A DNA stretch of 64,000 bases. Source: Tomocerus qinae (taxonomy: Eukaryota > Arthropoda > Collembola > Entomobryomorpha > Tomoceridae). Shown here piece by piece: positions 53,901 through 59,170 of the stretch (its first letter is position 1; each line of letters opens with the position of its first letter). The notes below the pieces were generated by a model, which saw only the letters and a program-made list of their open reading frames with translations, was not told the origin of the DNA and did no database searches. The stretch is from contig CM034548.1 in NCBI GenBank assembly GCA_020055645.1, forward strand, positions 50,150,296 to 50,214,295, written 5' to 3'. The position numbers were made by a program, and so were the translations under genes.

Positions 53901-54579
53901 CAGAGCAGATACGCCTTATAACCTAGTTGATTTTTGTAATTGTCAAAACTGCGTTTCTCTCCTACGGCAAAAAATTTCATGAAAATCGTAGGATATTCAT
54001 GGCAAAATAAAATTATGAAATTCAAAAGTGGGACCACTTTTCTACATAAAGAATGAGGAATCCATTCATGGAGACGCATGGAGGATTTTTCTATTGGTTC
54101 TCCATGCATGGAGTAAGCTAAGCACTCTAATTGGTCATGTCATGTATGGAGTCCTCATATTTTACCATTCGTTTTTCACCTATCTATTCTAGGGTTAATA
54201 TAAGGAATATGCGGCCTTTACGGCATGTCGTACATAAAATCAATTTACGGTGTGGTGACTTTATACTCTGGGATGAAGCCTGTTTTATTGCAATATTTTG
54301 AAGGCCTAGCAGGTGGCAGGAAAAGGAAAACCCTAATTTATTTGATCTCTAACGATTCAGGTCTGCCACAGTGTGAACAACATCAAGTACGTTTTAGCGG
54401 AAGGATTTCTCCGCGTCATCGAACTCCTCCATGTCGACGATGTCATTCGAAGTCTTTCGGTTGCAAATGGTGCGGAATTTGCCGCTACAGCTGTTGAAAA
54501 CCTTAATCAATTCAAAAAAGATTGCCAAAAGAGTATCCACGAAAAAATTTCAAAAATTTTTAAAAAAGCGGCCTACAAG
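29808..54579 (+). CDS. BAIAP3/UNC13D-type (Munc13-4 family) MUN-domain gene, internal part
   Basis: Exons: 29808-29955, 30860-31258, 33078-33227, 35622-35673, 35892-36061, 38626-38833, 41279-41353, 43666-43767 and 54361-54579, with 32607-32772 uncertain. Junctions from 33227 onward are phase-compatible (2, 0, 2, 0, 0, 0), and all but one internal donor are GT. The product shows the end of a C2 domain (EFIGRIDVPLK, then WFPLEQ and GQIRLRMAVGPRK) followed by MUN/MHD segments (GLVCRALNDPDN; FNKWFQPGISHLW; IWKELSWPNAEEAYNFLF; YADLISENVE; VCHSVNNIKYVLAEG). This order is that of BAIAP3 and UNC13D, cytosolic vesicle-priming factors that act with SNAREs in regulated exocytosis (family knowledge). About 500 of an expected 1100-1300 residues are visible. 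The N-terminus, the rest of the first C2, MHD2 and the second C2 were not found. Introns reach 10.6 kb and are loaded with repeats. Confidence 0.82.
30537..30727. mobile_element. hAT-type short MITE, GGCACGTA family (8-bp TSD)
   Basis: Starts CAGGCACGTATCTAG and ends CTAAATACGTGCTTG. TTTCCCAA flanks it at 30529-30536 and 30728-30735. The interior has TTCGCTCGAAGCGCGAAAAA and a GGGGGCGCTGCACCCCC block with a run of 11 C. 191 bp, no coding frame; inserted in an intron of the MUN gene. Related copies at 15090-15260 and 39885-40041, and a fragment at 44246-44292. Confidence 0.9.
30860..31258 (+). CDS. MUN gene exon: C2 end and start of MUN region
   Basis: 133 codons in phase 0 from acceptor TTTGTTTGTAG. 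TAEFEVIDKWFPLEQ completes the C2 (usual W-F-x-L-E/Q); IGLYRQVLQLLLIYDLE, FPQNNWSDYILRQVSWSG and HVRMAQWMAYTHIHSPHPLS follow, as in BAIAP3/UNC13D. It appears to end at GAG/GCAAGT, the consensus of GC-AG introns; a GT is available only four bases on (GCAA/GTAGTA). Noticeably more G+C than the flanking introns, as expected for coding sequence. Confidence 0.85.
31290..32600. other. Intron, no feature recognised
   Basis: AT-rich sequence with no supported reading frame or clear repeat. A diverged GGCCAA-rich stretch at 32270-32400 could be old transposon material. Confidence 0.4.
32607..32772 (+). CDS. Possible MUN gene exon (uncertain)
   Basis: Bounded by TTCACCACAG and CTTTC/GTAAGT, with one open frame: TVSIIREHVSTEEENARTVP ... 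GARHLYAKLFILLSTVKSF. The open frame needs two bases from the preceding exon and ends in phase 0, which fits neither the end of 31258 nor the start of 33078. Either a further small exon exists or this is a chance pair of sites. Confidence 0.35.
33078..33227 (+). CDS. MUN gene exon
   Basis: Acceptor TGTCATTTAG, donor AAAAA/GTAACT. Open frame VRVLLKESTVSATSTPNMF and STVLKKISVVGQLLQSILEK, GNPNLQTDFKK. It ends with two bases of a codon that the next exon's first base completes (Lys), so splicing to 35622 keeps frame. The helical pattern suits the MUN region before the Y-x-x-x-D-W segment. Family identity of this exon alone is weak. Confidence 0.6.
33228..33891. other. Intron, no feature recognised
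   Basis: No repeat with a second copy recognised; short open frames here lack family features. Confidence 0.4.
33893..34268. mobile_element. TIR element AGTTCAAACTA...TAGTTTGAACT
   Basis: Ends AGTTCAAACTACCCCTGG and CCAGGGCTAGTTTGAACT with inverted identity continuing through TTTATGAAAAT (about 30 bp). TA is present at both edges. The interior holds an AAAACGGCTGTTTT...CGAAAACTAACTAG...GGCCGTTTT foldback related to the MITE at 58996-59170, as if one MITE sits in another. The right third plus following sequence is shared with 45600-45840. Confidence 0.75.
34471..34531. repeat. Cruciform-capable palindrome
   Basis: ATGACTATGAC-AACC-GTCATAGTCAT (34484-34509) is a perfect 11-bp-arm hairpin, enclosed by AAGATGGGTACACATG and CATGTGTACATCTT, an outer imperfect pair. 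Confidence 0.85.
34905..35120. repeat. CCATC-rich imperfect tandem repeat
   Basis: About 40-bp units with core CCCATCA-CAA-ATCCAAATAA-TAAACCA. Diverged. No coding sense. Confidence 0.55.
35203..35410. mobile_element. MITE related to 45010-45219, diverged copy
   Basis: Reads GGCGGTATGCATAATGATGA... GTGACCCTAATGGGCGACCA... ACTCCGGGTTTGGAATAACT, collinear with 45010-45219 over its whole length but with decayed right terminus. In an intron of the MUN gene. Confidence 0.65.
35622..35673 (+). CDS. MUN gene exon, 52 bp
   Basis: Acceptor TTTATTTTTAG, donor GCC/GTAAGT. Encodes YLNLDWFCLMYAAFDLA after one base shared with the previous exon, and joins the next exon in phase 0 (…FDLA-FGQAVEP…). Fits the N-(V/I/L)-x-(Y/W)-F segment of MUN proteins. 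Confidence 0.75.
35892..36061 (+). CDS. MUN gene exon, GLVCRALN segment
   Basis: Acceptor TTATTTTTCAG, donor CAGA/GTGAGT. FGQAVEPIVGLVCRALNDPD, NPICVKADDFDLEDNEEY and IGKELFKLYICLKQFSE: strong likeness to the conserved S-L/V-x-R-A-L-N segment and following helix of BAIAP3/UNC13D MUN domains. Ends two bases into a Glu codon completed by 38626. Confidence 0.85.
36236..36375 (+). repeat. Intronic repeat, copy B
   Basis: Partner of 29410-29540 (AAAAGCACTTTAACACGTCA, CACATCAATTTATGTATACT). Followed by CAATTTACGGCACACTCGGC, a TTTACGGCAC motif that also occurs near 28960, 50740 and 54215. Confidence 0.6.
36940..37315. repeat. 40-bp diverged minisatellite
   Basis: About nine units of ATCTATTTTGATTTTCTGTTGATTTTCATAGTCAACAATT-like sequence; the phrase (A/C)AACAATTATC recurs at 37131, 37171, 37211 and 37251, a 40-bp period. 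Intronic. Confidence 0.75.
37318..37484 (+). repeat. GACGGGGTTATTTAAAAT minisatellite
   Basis: About nine units of 17-18 bp with core ATGACGGGGTTATTTAAA; some units vary in T/A run length. Adjoins the 40-bp array. Intronic. Confidence 0.85.
37620..38272 (-). mobile_element. 5'-truncated LINE, same family as 27.5 kb
   Basis: Minus-strand RT tail (38207-37833) plus a 200-bp AT-rich 3' UTR running to about 37620. SKLDYCLAIWGNICQTKLSK, MCEKILWNKRM and LTLEERRDVSSLLFIYLHV parallel the plus-strand copy; after LLPDLLM the frame shifts. It lies antisense within an intron of the MUN gene. Confidence 0.75.
38273..38324. repeat. 22-bp-arm palindrome
   Basis: Arms GGTCAGAAATGAACCAGGAC(TT) and (AA)GTCCTAGTTCATTTCCGACC pair with two mismatches around TTGACGTC. 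It sits exactly at the 5' side of the truncated LINE. Confidence 0.85.
38626..38833 (+). CDS. MUN gene exon, FNKWFQP segment
   Basis: Acceptor TATTTGTGTAG, donor AATCAG/GTAAAT. First base completes Glu, then MSLKLTEVDKLLISSSFNKW, FQPGISHLWETVWVVTQNCL, KIEGPVSYSAVSVASVLNQ. Matches the F-x-x-W-F-x-x-(A/G)-x-x-x-W-L/x segment and the S-Y/x-S-A-x-x-V stretch of the family. Ends in phase 0. Confidence 0.88.
38960..39365 (+). repeat. 25-26-bp minisatellite GTGATCATTGAAGGAGTGAA
   Basis: About 15 units of GGAGTGAA(T/A)GAAAAGTGATCATTGAA; early units have AAAAAAA in place of TGAAAA. TGATCA palindrome in each unit. Intronic, plus strand purine-rich throughout. Confidence 0.9.
39885..40041. mobile_element. 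Short hAT-like MITE, GGCACGTA family, diverged copy
   Basis: Starts CAGGGCCGCGGCCAG, shares TTTTCGCACGAAGCGCGAAA and TTTTTCTCGATTTCGGGGG with the 30.5-kb copy, and ends CTCGCTGCGTCTATG. Flanking ATCATCAT/TTCATTAT is a possible decayed 8-bp duplication. Intronic. Confidence 0.65.
40596..40946 (+). pseudogene. LINE-like RT C-terminal fragment, second family
   Basis: The frame includes CRTALKSKSVQHYAALAWNK and LPRNFVQINLN, the S-x-x-x-x-x-A-x-x-W-N-x-L-P motif that ends CR1/Jockey-type RT proteins. It is not close to the 27.5-kb copy. An AT-rich 3' region with AATAAA (near 41157) follows. Intronic, same strand as the MUN gene. Confidence 0.6.
41279..41353 (+). CDS. MUN gene exon, SIWKELSWPN segment
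   Basis: 25 codons, phase 0 at both ends: acceptor TTTTGTTTTAG, donor ATG/GTACGT. VPSIWKELSWPNAEEAYNFL matches the conserved (I/F)-W-x-x-L-x-W-P-(D/N) element of BAIAP3/UNC13D proteins. Confidence 0.88.
41766..42303. repeat. 18-bp minisatellite ATTTATTTCAAAAATTTC
   Basis: About 30 units of 18 bp. The first 11 carry CAAAAATTTC; the rest CAAATATTTC or CAAATACTTC, so there are ordered sub-blocks. 18 is a multiple of three, so frames stay open on both strands (Ile-Phe-Glu-Ile-Asn-Glu on minus); this is a repeat artefact. Short reverse-orientation units (GAAATAAAT, TTTGAAATAAATAAAATAAA) occur just before it at 41580-41730. Intronic. Confidence 0.93.
43018..43243 (+). repeat. 20-bp minisatellite TTATTCGAAGGCACTCGAAT
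   Basis: 11 units. Differs from the 21.2-24.8-kb unit at three of 20 positions and has the same orientation. CGAA recurs every 10 bp. Intronic in the MUN gene. Confidence 0.95.
43666..43767 (+). CDS. MUN gene exon, YADLISENVE segment
   Basis: 34 codons, phase 0 at both ends: acceptor CCAATTGCAG, donor GCG/GTTAGC. ELRKYTVMYADLISENVEME then EEGNDKPGIYYIPQA; the Y-A-D/E-L-(L/I)-x-x-x-V helix is conserved in this family immediately before the V-x-x-N-N-I helix encoded at 54361. Confidence 0.85.
45010..45219. mobile_element. MITE GCAGTATGCATAATG...CATTATGCATACTGC
   Basis: Termini are inverted over about 28 bp (through GGGTTAGAGT / CTCTGACTCG). TTAGG lies on both sides, and the same flanking sequence without the insertion is found at 49345-49385 (GTCTCAGATCCTTAGGGA), which acts as an empty site. 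210 bp, non-coding, intronic. Confidence 0.85.
45540..45840 (+). repeat. Partial copy of the 33.9-34.4-kb repeat region
   Basis: Shares ATAATATCTCTCATTCA, CATCGAGTATTTTACA, TGTCGTGTAAAATAC, ATAAATCAGGG and, beyond the MITE edge, GGTTAGGTTA and GCTAACATTAGGAAC with 33930-34400. The likeness goes beyond the TIR element, so a larger repeat unit or a segmental copy is involved. Confidence 0.65.
46238..46592 (-). repeat. 20-bp minisatellite, inverted arm (TTTCGAATATTTTCGAGTAC)
   Basis: About 18 units. The reverse complement, GTACTCGAAAATATTCGAAA, matches the units at 46842-47995. TTTCGA recurs every 10 bp. Intronic. Confidence 0.93.
46842..47995 (+). repeat. 20/40-bp minisatellite, long arm (ACTACTCGAAAATATTTGAA)
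   Basis: About 57 units in ordered blocks: roughly 17 of ACTACTCGAAAATATTTGAA; then 40-bp composite units (ATTCGAAGGCATTCGAAAAA or ...GAACTA plus ATTCGAAACTACTCGAAAAT) repeated about 16 times; then five of ATTCGAAAATACTCGAAGGC. The 10-bp spacing of TCGAA/TTGAA holds throughout. Faces the inverted arm at 46238-46592 across 250 bp. Intronic. Confidence 0.95.
48590..49830. repeat. Large foldback with 42-bp repeats in both arms
   Basis: The left arm (48600-48830) has units of GATAGAATGCAAAAACAAAT-GTTCGAATACCGAAT; the right arm (49615-49800) has the reverse complement (ATTCGGTATTCGATATTTTG, TTTGCATTCTATCATTTGGT). The outer edges TACATTGGGTTGTAGG / CCACACCATACATTGAT are also loosely inverted. The spacer of about 790 bp contains another foldback. 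Frames in the arms are open because 42 is a multiple of three. Intronic. Confidence 0.8.
49131..49331. mobile_element. 200-bp foldback MITE
   Basis: Arms of about 72 bp: TTCAGTAGTTATATTGAAAA...GACTTGAAGATAT pairs with ATATCTTCAAGCCGAAG...TTTCAATATAACTACTATAG. Inside the larger foldback; no coding frame. Diverged traces of the same flank are at 44885-44990. Confidence 0.75.
49941..50520 (+). repeat. 20-bp minisatellite ATTATAGGACCGTATACAGT
   Basis: 29 units, identical except the first (GGGCC for GGACC) and the last (GTATATAGG). Each unit has the GTATAC palindrome. Unrelated in sequence to the TTCGA arrays but of the same unit length. Intronic. Confidence 0.97.
51035..51115. repeat. 80-bp direct repeat flanking the DUF4780 gene, copy 1
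   Basis: Shares TCAGGGAGT-GATATCTA-CAAAATCCGGTGGAATCTCA and the CCAGACCCCC-TGGGGGG tail with 53243-53324, same orientation, 2.2 kb away. The two copies bracket the antisense DUF4780-like gene. Beyond the repeat the flanks share only short motifs (CTCAGTGGC/GCAGTGGC). No gene is recognised in 50521-51575. Confidence 0.75.
51576..52755 (-). CDS. DUF4780-like protein, two exons, antisense in an intron of the MUN gene
   Basis: Exon 1 supplies ATG-AA (52755-52751) before GTAAGT; exon 2 starts at 52563 after ATATTTTTAG and its first base completes Lys, giving about 330 residues to TAA at 51576. The N-terminal third is acidic then Pro/Ser-rich and basic (EEIEELRSPGLSDLLE; VEFPPLGGKWQTVKKNNPSK). From about residue 145 the protein follows the DUF4780 pattern: TNVTITFRVDSLAEIP, AEKVREYLDKQIGEA, GGYIIYPCANPDTAKWIIEK, then SIQIFAKTT and AKQNPGFDTAWQWRVF. 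DUF4780 proteins are common in insects, often linked to retroelements, with no known activity. The frame is intact and 80-bp direct repeats lie on both sides, so it may be a mobile or retro-derived gene. Confidence 0.72.
52756..54360. other. Intron, upstream region of the DUF4780-like gene
   Basis: Holds the second 80-bp direct repeat (53243-53324). 52876-52900 has another donor-like ATGCAG/GTAAGTT on the minus strand that could be an alternative first exon, but it is out of frame with exon 2. 54205-54250 has a TTTACGGCAT-...-ATTTACGG-type inverted motif. No other gene recognised. Confidence 0.45.
53243..53324. repeat. 80-bp direct repeat flanking the DUF4780 gene, copy 2
   Basis: Same orientation as 51035-51115, with TTGTTCAGGGAGTCGATATC and AAAATCCGGTGGAATCTCAC. 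Confidence 0.75.
54361..54579 (+). CDS. MUN gene exon, VCHSVNNIKYV segment
   Basis: 73 codons, phase 0 at both ends: acceptor TAACGATTCAG, donor AAG/GTATCT. VCHSVNNIKYVLAEGFLRVI, then ELLHVDDVIRSL and ENLNQFKKDCQKSIHEKISK. The N-N-I-x-x-V helix followed by a charged C-terminal helix is conserved in the family. No later exon (MHD2, second C2) was recognised in the remaining 9.4 kb. Confidence 0.85.
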
Positions 54580-54626
54580 GTATCTATAATATAATCGCAC
54601 TAATACCTGACTATCTATGTCTTGGT

Positions 54627-54800
54627 AGGAGAGCCTAGGGAACCTGCATATATTACGTAACGTAAAACCCCCTCCCTCAAGTATAGCTCAAGTCCTAGCT
54701 GTAACTCTTTTGGACATCGCTTTCTCCCATCAACTATCAACGTAATATATGCACTTTCCTTGAAAGCATAAAAGTAAAATGCGCATGCCCCTCCCTCTAA
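54627..54800 (+). mobile_element. MITE with ACCTGCATATATTACGT ends, copy 2
   Basis: GGTAGGAGAGCCTAGGGAAC, CTGCATATATTACGTAACG, an interior with CTCAAGTCCTAGCTG, then AACGTAATATATGCACTTTC and AATGCGCATGCCC. Internal arms CATATATTACGT/ACGTAATATATG are inverted. Collinear with 56885-57050. Confidence 0.75.
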
Positions 54801-55579
54801 AGCCCTTTTTACATTGCCGAGTAGCTTCCATATTTACGTGCCACATATTTGCCTGTCGCCAAAATCATGCATCCCAATTGAATTATATTCATATTCACAA
54901 TTTGGAAGACACAGTCATTGGTAAAATTAAACCAAGCGAAATAAAGTGGGAAATACAATATTTGCTTTTTGTGCTAATCAGGTGATGAGTTGTAGTTTGA
55001 ATTTTGATTACCTAACTTACTTAACTATAATGACAAAGCGTCTGCCATTGATTTAATTTCAGAACAGGGCAACCAGACCAAAATTTTGTACTTTTGTGTC
55101 CAATAATAATTTTGAGTATAATATTGAATAATCATGGATAACAAATTTACTTTTCAATACATTTTATTCATGACTGATGACTGACTTTGGACATAGCACA
55201 GCCTGCAAGCATAAAATATAGTCATTCATGGATGACTTGACCACCAATTCAGCTTCCTACCTGTGTGATTATTATTTCTCATATTTTCTCTCATTCTCTC
55301 AGATATTTTACGTTATTTAAAATTCGATATTGGAAAACGTGTCTCCAATAATGTCACAAAAGAACGCAAAATTGCGAATGATTGCTTAATGCACTGTACT
55401 TAAAAACTTCAAGCTCTTCAATTTTGGGTTCTTCGTTCATTTTTTATAGAACTCAATAATACTATTTGGAAAATTCTACAATTCTAACAAAAGGTTGAAA
55501 GAGATTACAGTAGAATGTTTGAATGTTCCAAGCAAATAGAGAACCAATCGAAGTCATGGTCATTCAAGAATGACTATGG

Positions 55580-55665
55580 CGCATGTCCACAATTTGGTTG
55601 CTGCACCAAAATAATTCAACTAGTTGAATTGTTTTGGTGCTGCATCTAAATTGGGCGCATGCTGC
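55580..55665. repeat. Palindrome centred on AACTAGTT
   Basis: GCACCAAAATAATTCAAC-TA-GTTGAATTGTTTTGGTGC (55603-55640) has one mismatch. GCGCATG and AAATTG motifs on each side extend it loosely. Otherwise 54801-56192 holds nothing I can assign. Confidence 0.75.
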
Positions 55666-56200
55666 ATCCCAATTGGGATGGCACGCAAATTTCTTGTTCA
55701 CATTCACAATTCACATGCATACCTGGCTGACATCCCTTTTGGATGGCCAGCAAGTCGGCAATGTAATATAAGCTTAAACCAACGAATTGAGTTGTTTCAT
55801 ATAATTATAACATCAGAACAATAATACGAATTCTCATAAGGTGATTATTGGTGATTGAATGGAAATAATTAGCTAAAGAAGACAATTCGTTTACCAAAAT
55901 CCCGGAATCATATTTTTCTGATTTTAAAGGGGAACATTCTGGGGTGTTTAATAAAAATAATCTTTTATTACTCCCCATTTGAACCGGAATTGTTTTTATT
56001 ACAGTGATGGGTGGCCAGCTTAATTTCTCTTGAGTGCCATAGGTTCGCCCATAAGCTGGGTTCAACTTAATTTATAATGGCAATTAACATGGCATGAAAT
56101 TAAAAATTGCCAGCTAACTTATTACTATAGGATCGCCTATCGGTTACCATTATTACCATCATCGCTTTATAAAAGAAGGTTGTGCATGTTGTCTTTCTAT

Positions 56201-56555
56201 TAGAGGGTTGCACGGGCAGGCAATTTAGTGCCCGTAGAAAAAGAGCCCTTGCCCGCCCGCGAGCTTTCGGATTTGTCCTTGCCTGCCCGTGAACATCTTT
56301 GATTGTCCCGTGCCCAACTGTGCCCGTGAAATATTTGTAGTATGAGCCCGTGTCCCCCCGTACCCGTACGGACACGGGCTGGGCACATAAAAACCAACTT
56401 CTGGCTTTTTTACTATATATATTTACTGATAGGTACTGGCGCCCATGGGCAGCATGAATTTGCCTGCCCGTAGCAAATGAGCCCGTACCCGCCATTTACC
56501 AGTTCGAGCATCCCCATTTACCCGTGGCTGCCCGTGCCGCCCGTGCAACTCTCTA
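56201..56555. mobile_element. hAT-type MITE, TAGAG-GTTGCACGGGC termini (8-bp TSD)
   Basis: Starts TAGAGGGTTGCACGGGC and ends GCCCGTGCAACTCTCTA. CTTTCTAT flanks both ends (56193-56200 and 56556-56563). The interior is dense in GCCCGTGCCC/GGGCACGGGC subterminal motifs. 355 bp, non-coding. Partial relative at 25385-25555. Confidence 0.92.
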
Positions 56556-56884
56556 CTTTCTATATCTGTCGAACTAACGTTTTAATAAAAGTTCCGTTCA
56601 GTCTCGCTTTTCCTCTTCTGAGATTTGAGATTACATACAAACAATAACACACTAACTCCCAATCCTGTTTTTCAGGAGTTTCGCAAACAAACTCTAGTAA
56701 TCAATTTTATTTTACTAGAAATGAACCCGGCCTACGGACAGTAAATTATCAACACTACCCAATCATATAAAAAAACCAAATCCAATCATTTATCTCTATG
56801 TATAAAATGTGAAATCTCTATATATAATCGTAGACTTGATAAAGCAATAAATTTACCTGTCTATATATATATATGTCTGTACGT

Positions 56885-57050
56885 GTGGTAGGGAGAACCT
56901 AGGAAACCTTCATATATTACGTTAACCCACTCCCACATATGTAACGCAAGTGCTGACTGCAAAAATTTTGAGTACCTCCTCCTCCCATCAACTGCACACG
57001 TAATATATGCAGGCTCTTTAAAAGCAAAATGTGCAAGCCCAATTCCTCTA
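56885..57050 (+). mobile_element. MITE with ACCTGCATATATTACGT ends, copy 3
   Basis: GGTAGGGAGAACCTAGGAAACC, TTCATATATTACGTTAA, CTCCTCCTCCCATCAACTG, ACGTAATATATGCAGGCTC, AAAGCAAAATGTGCAAG: collinear with 54627-54800. Confidence 0.75.
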
Positions 57051-57079
57051 AACCACCAAAATGAGTAGTTTCATATTAT

Positions 57080-57420
57080 TATTATAGCATCAAATATTTA
57101 CGTCAAGTTTGATAAAGACGCTACAAAATCAGCAGTTAGCAGTAAATTAGTTGAGTCCCTGAAATCTAACAAATACCACCTTGAGGTCTGTCTTTTGAAA
57201 ATTCCTGAAGTTTTTGACCTTTCAAAATGGGCTCTATCATCCGATCACAAATATGAGGTAGCCAAAGAATTTGCACGTTTCGATTTCCCAATTAATGGCA
57301 AACCAATTTTGGCTGATTACTTCATTCTTAATAATCTTCCTTGCGATATGCTTTTGTCAGTAGATGTAATCTCGCGATACGATTTGCATGTCAGTAGTAA
57401 GGGAGGGGGGGAAGAGCCCT
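57080..57420 (+). pseudogene. Retropepsin-like fragment of an LTR element
   Basis: One open frame reads DKDATKSAVSSKLVESL, then KEFARFDFPINGKPILADYF and ILNNLPCDMLLSVDVISRYD. The spacing of a D-x-x-A-T-x-S-like start, an L-A-D-(F/Y)-(F/Y) strand and L-P-C-D-(V/M)-L-L-(G/S)-x-D is that of retropepsin-type proteases of LTR retrotransposons. The active-site D-(T/S)-G is not intact (DKDA) and no gag or RT is adjacent, so it is a remnant. Assignment from pattern only. Confidence 0.45.
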
Positions 57421-57609
57421 AGTATGGAAAGGTATGCCCCTACTCCTTATACATGGATAGGTATATGTACTCAGGCCCACATGTATTTGTCCCTATGTAC
57501 TCCGGCCCACATGCATTTTTCCCTATGTTCTCATGCACTGCATGCCTTCTCCCTTCATTCTCAGCCACACATGTCCCTTTCTTATGCATGGATGCAGCTG
57601 AAGCTTGCC

Positions 57610-57755
57610 TGTGTTTGTCCCTATGTACTCAGGCACATGCATTATCTCTATGTATTCAGTCGCATGCATTATCCCTATGTTCTCAGGCACATGCATTATC
57701 CCTATGTTCTCAGGCACATGCATTATCCCTATGTACTCAGGCACATGCATTTATT
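57610..57755 (+). repeat. 27-bp minisatellite GCACATGCATTATCCCTATG
   Basis: Five units of GCACATGCATTATCCCTATGT(A/T)CTCAG; diverged units begin at about 57470. 27 is a multiple of three, so several frames stay open on both strands; not coding. 57756-58154 has nothing assignable. Confidence 0.88.
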
Positions 57756-58154
57756 TATTTCAAATGTTTCCAATTAACCCCTTAATTAATCAATTTAATC
57801 CTATTCATTCGCTTGTTCACCAAAAGTTATAAAAAATGCTATTAAAACCAAGATTGCATTTAGTATCGCCAATTTAAAATTGATATAATGTGCCAATTTA
57901 ATTGCAATGAGTTTCTCAATCGGCAAATAATGGCGATTAGTGCCCCCATCGGTTGCATCTAACTCTGATCGATGAACACTTATCAATTTATGACAACAAT
58001 TATCAGCTGCTAAGCTATTTCAAACACGAAACTTAAATGAAACTATTTTTTACCATTTATACTACTTACCACTACTTTTTTAGGTGGTGGTATTTAACTT
58101 TAAAAACCATTGAAACCCACTTACCAATGGTAAGTGGTAAACGGTATTTTGTAA

Positions 58155-58967
58155 CAGGGTTGTGGGTCAGGTTTTTTATGGGTTGGGGGTTTTTGGCAAA
58201 AAAACCCACCCCGCTTCACTTAAAAAACCCGAGATTTATTGGGTTTTTTACAAAACATACAATAATGTGCACTAAAACTCCTTCTATATAAGCAAAACAC
58301 ACTAATTTTGTCAGATTTCTATTCAAAAATGTAAACAAATGTATAATCAGGTGGAAACAAGATAATTAGCTTTAATACTTGCAGTAATTCTGTGTCGTGA
58401 ATCACATAAATATATAGGCATCACAATCACGATCGTGATGTCTATATATTATTTGTTTTATGTATATTTTAATCGCTACGAAGATATTTGTTTAATATAA
58501 TTAACTTTTACTTCAGAATCGCAAATGAATGCTTAGGGGTACATATACGTGGAAACATTAATTATACTGAATTAATCACTTCCATATTTATTACTGTACT
58601 ACTTTAAGCTCCACATTAATGAAGGAAATTCTTAAAGTCAATGTAATCAGTAAAATATAATAATGCATCGTTTTCACTAGTTGTTATCAAACAGTATAAT
58701 AATTAATATAGGTGCTCACAAAAAATACTATTAACTGTGCTAAAATATGTTAAAAATTAATTTTTTATGCCTTAATTTTTGATTTTATAGACGCAAATAA
58801 TCGTAGTTTTAGGATTACATGGTTGTTGTTTTTGTCAGCTGTGGTTTTCCTATATATACTATAGTATATGCTTGTATTTATGCCTATAGTTATATAAAAA
58901 CCCTTAAACCCAAAAAAATCCGGGGTCGAGGGTTTTTTCCTAAAAACCCGGTTTTTTCGATACCTTG
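58155..58967. mobile_element. hAT-type non-autonomous element, copy 2 (8-bp TSD, 7/8)
   Basis: Starts CAGGGTTGTGGGTCAGG and ends TTTTTTCGATACCTTG, as at 12431-13540. Flanks TTTTGTAA (58147-58154) and TTTTGTAC (58968-58975) are the target duplication with one change. 813 bp without the foldback that enlarges copy 1, so it supplies the empty site for that insertion. Confidence 0.9.
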
Positions 58968-58995
58968 TTTTGTACACTGCACAGAAGAGTCAAAA

Positions 58996-59170
58996 TAAGA
59001 ATGAACTCGATTTGACAAAAACAGCTGTCTTACGGTTAGTTTTCTGGGTGCTGTAATTTATTATTCCCCATTCGCCAACACAAGCATTAGTAGTCATAGT
59101 GATAATGAATATAGTACTCAGAAAAAATAACTGTAAAACGGCTGTTTTTGTCGCATCGAGTTCATTCTTA
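58996..59170. mobile_element. MITE TAAGAATGAACTCGAT...TTCATTCTTA
   Basis: Long TIRs of about 45 bp: TAAGAATGAACTCGATTTGA and CAAAAACAGCTG on the left pair with CGGCTGTTTTTG and GCATCGAGTTCATTCTTA on the right. TA at both edges would fit a Tc1/mariner-type duplication. Interior (CATTCGCCAACACAAGCATT, GATAATGAATATAGTACT) shared in inverse order with 33960-34120. Confidence 0.8.

Noticed and set aside
57388..57832. Four overlapping frames around 57.4-57.8 kb
   Set aside because: They come from the 27-bp repeat; no frame is favoured and none has a domain.
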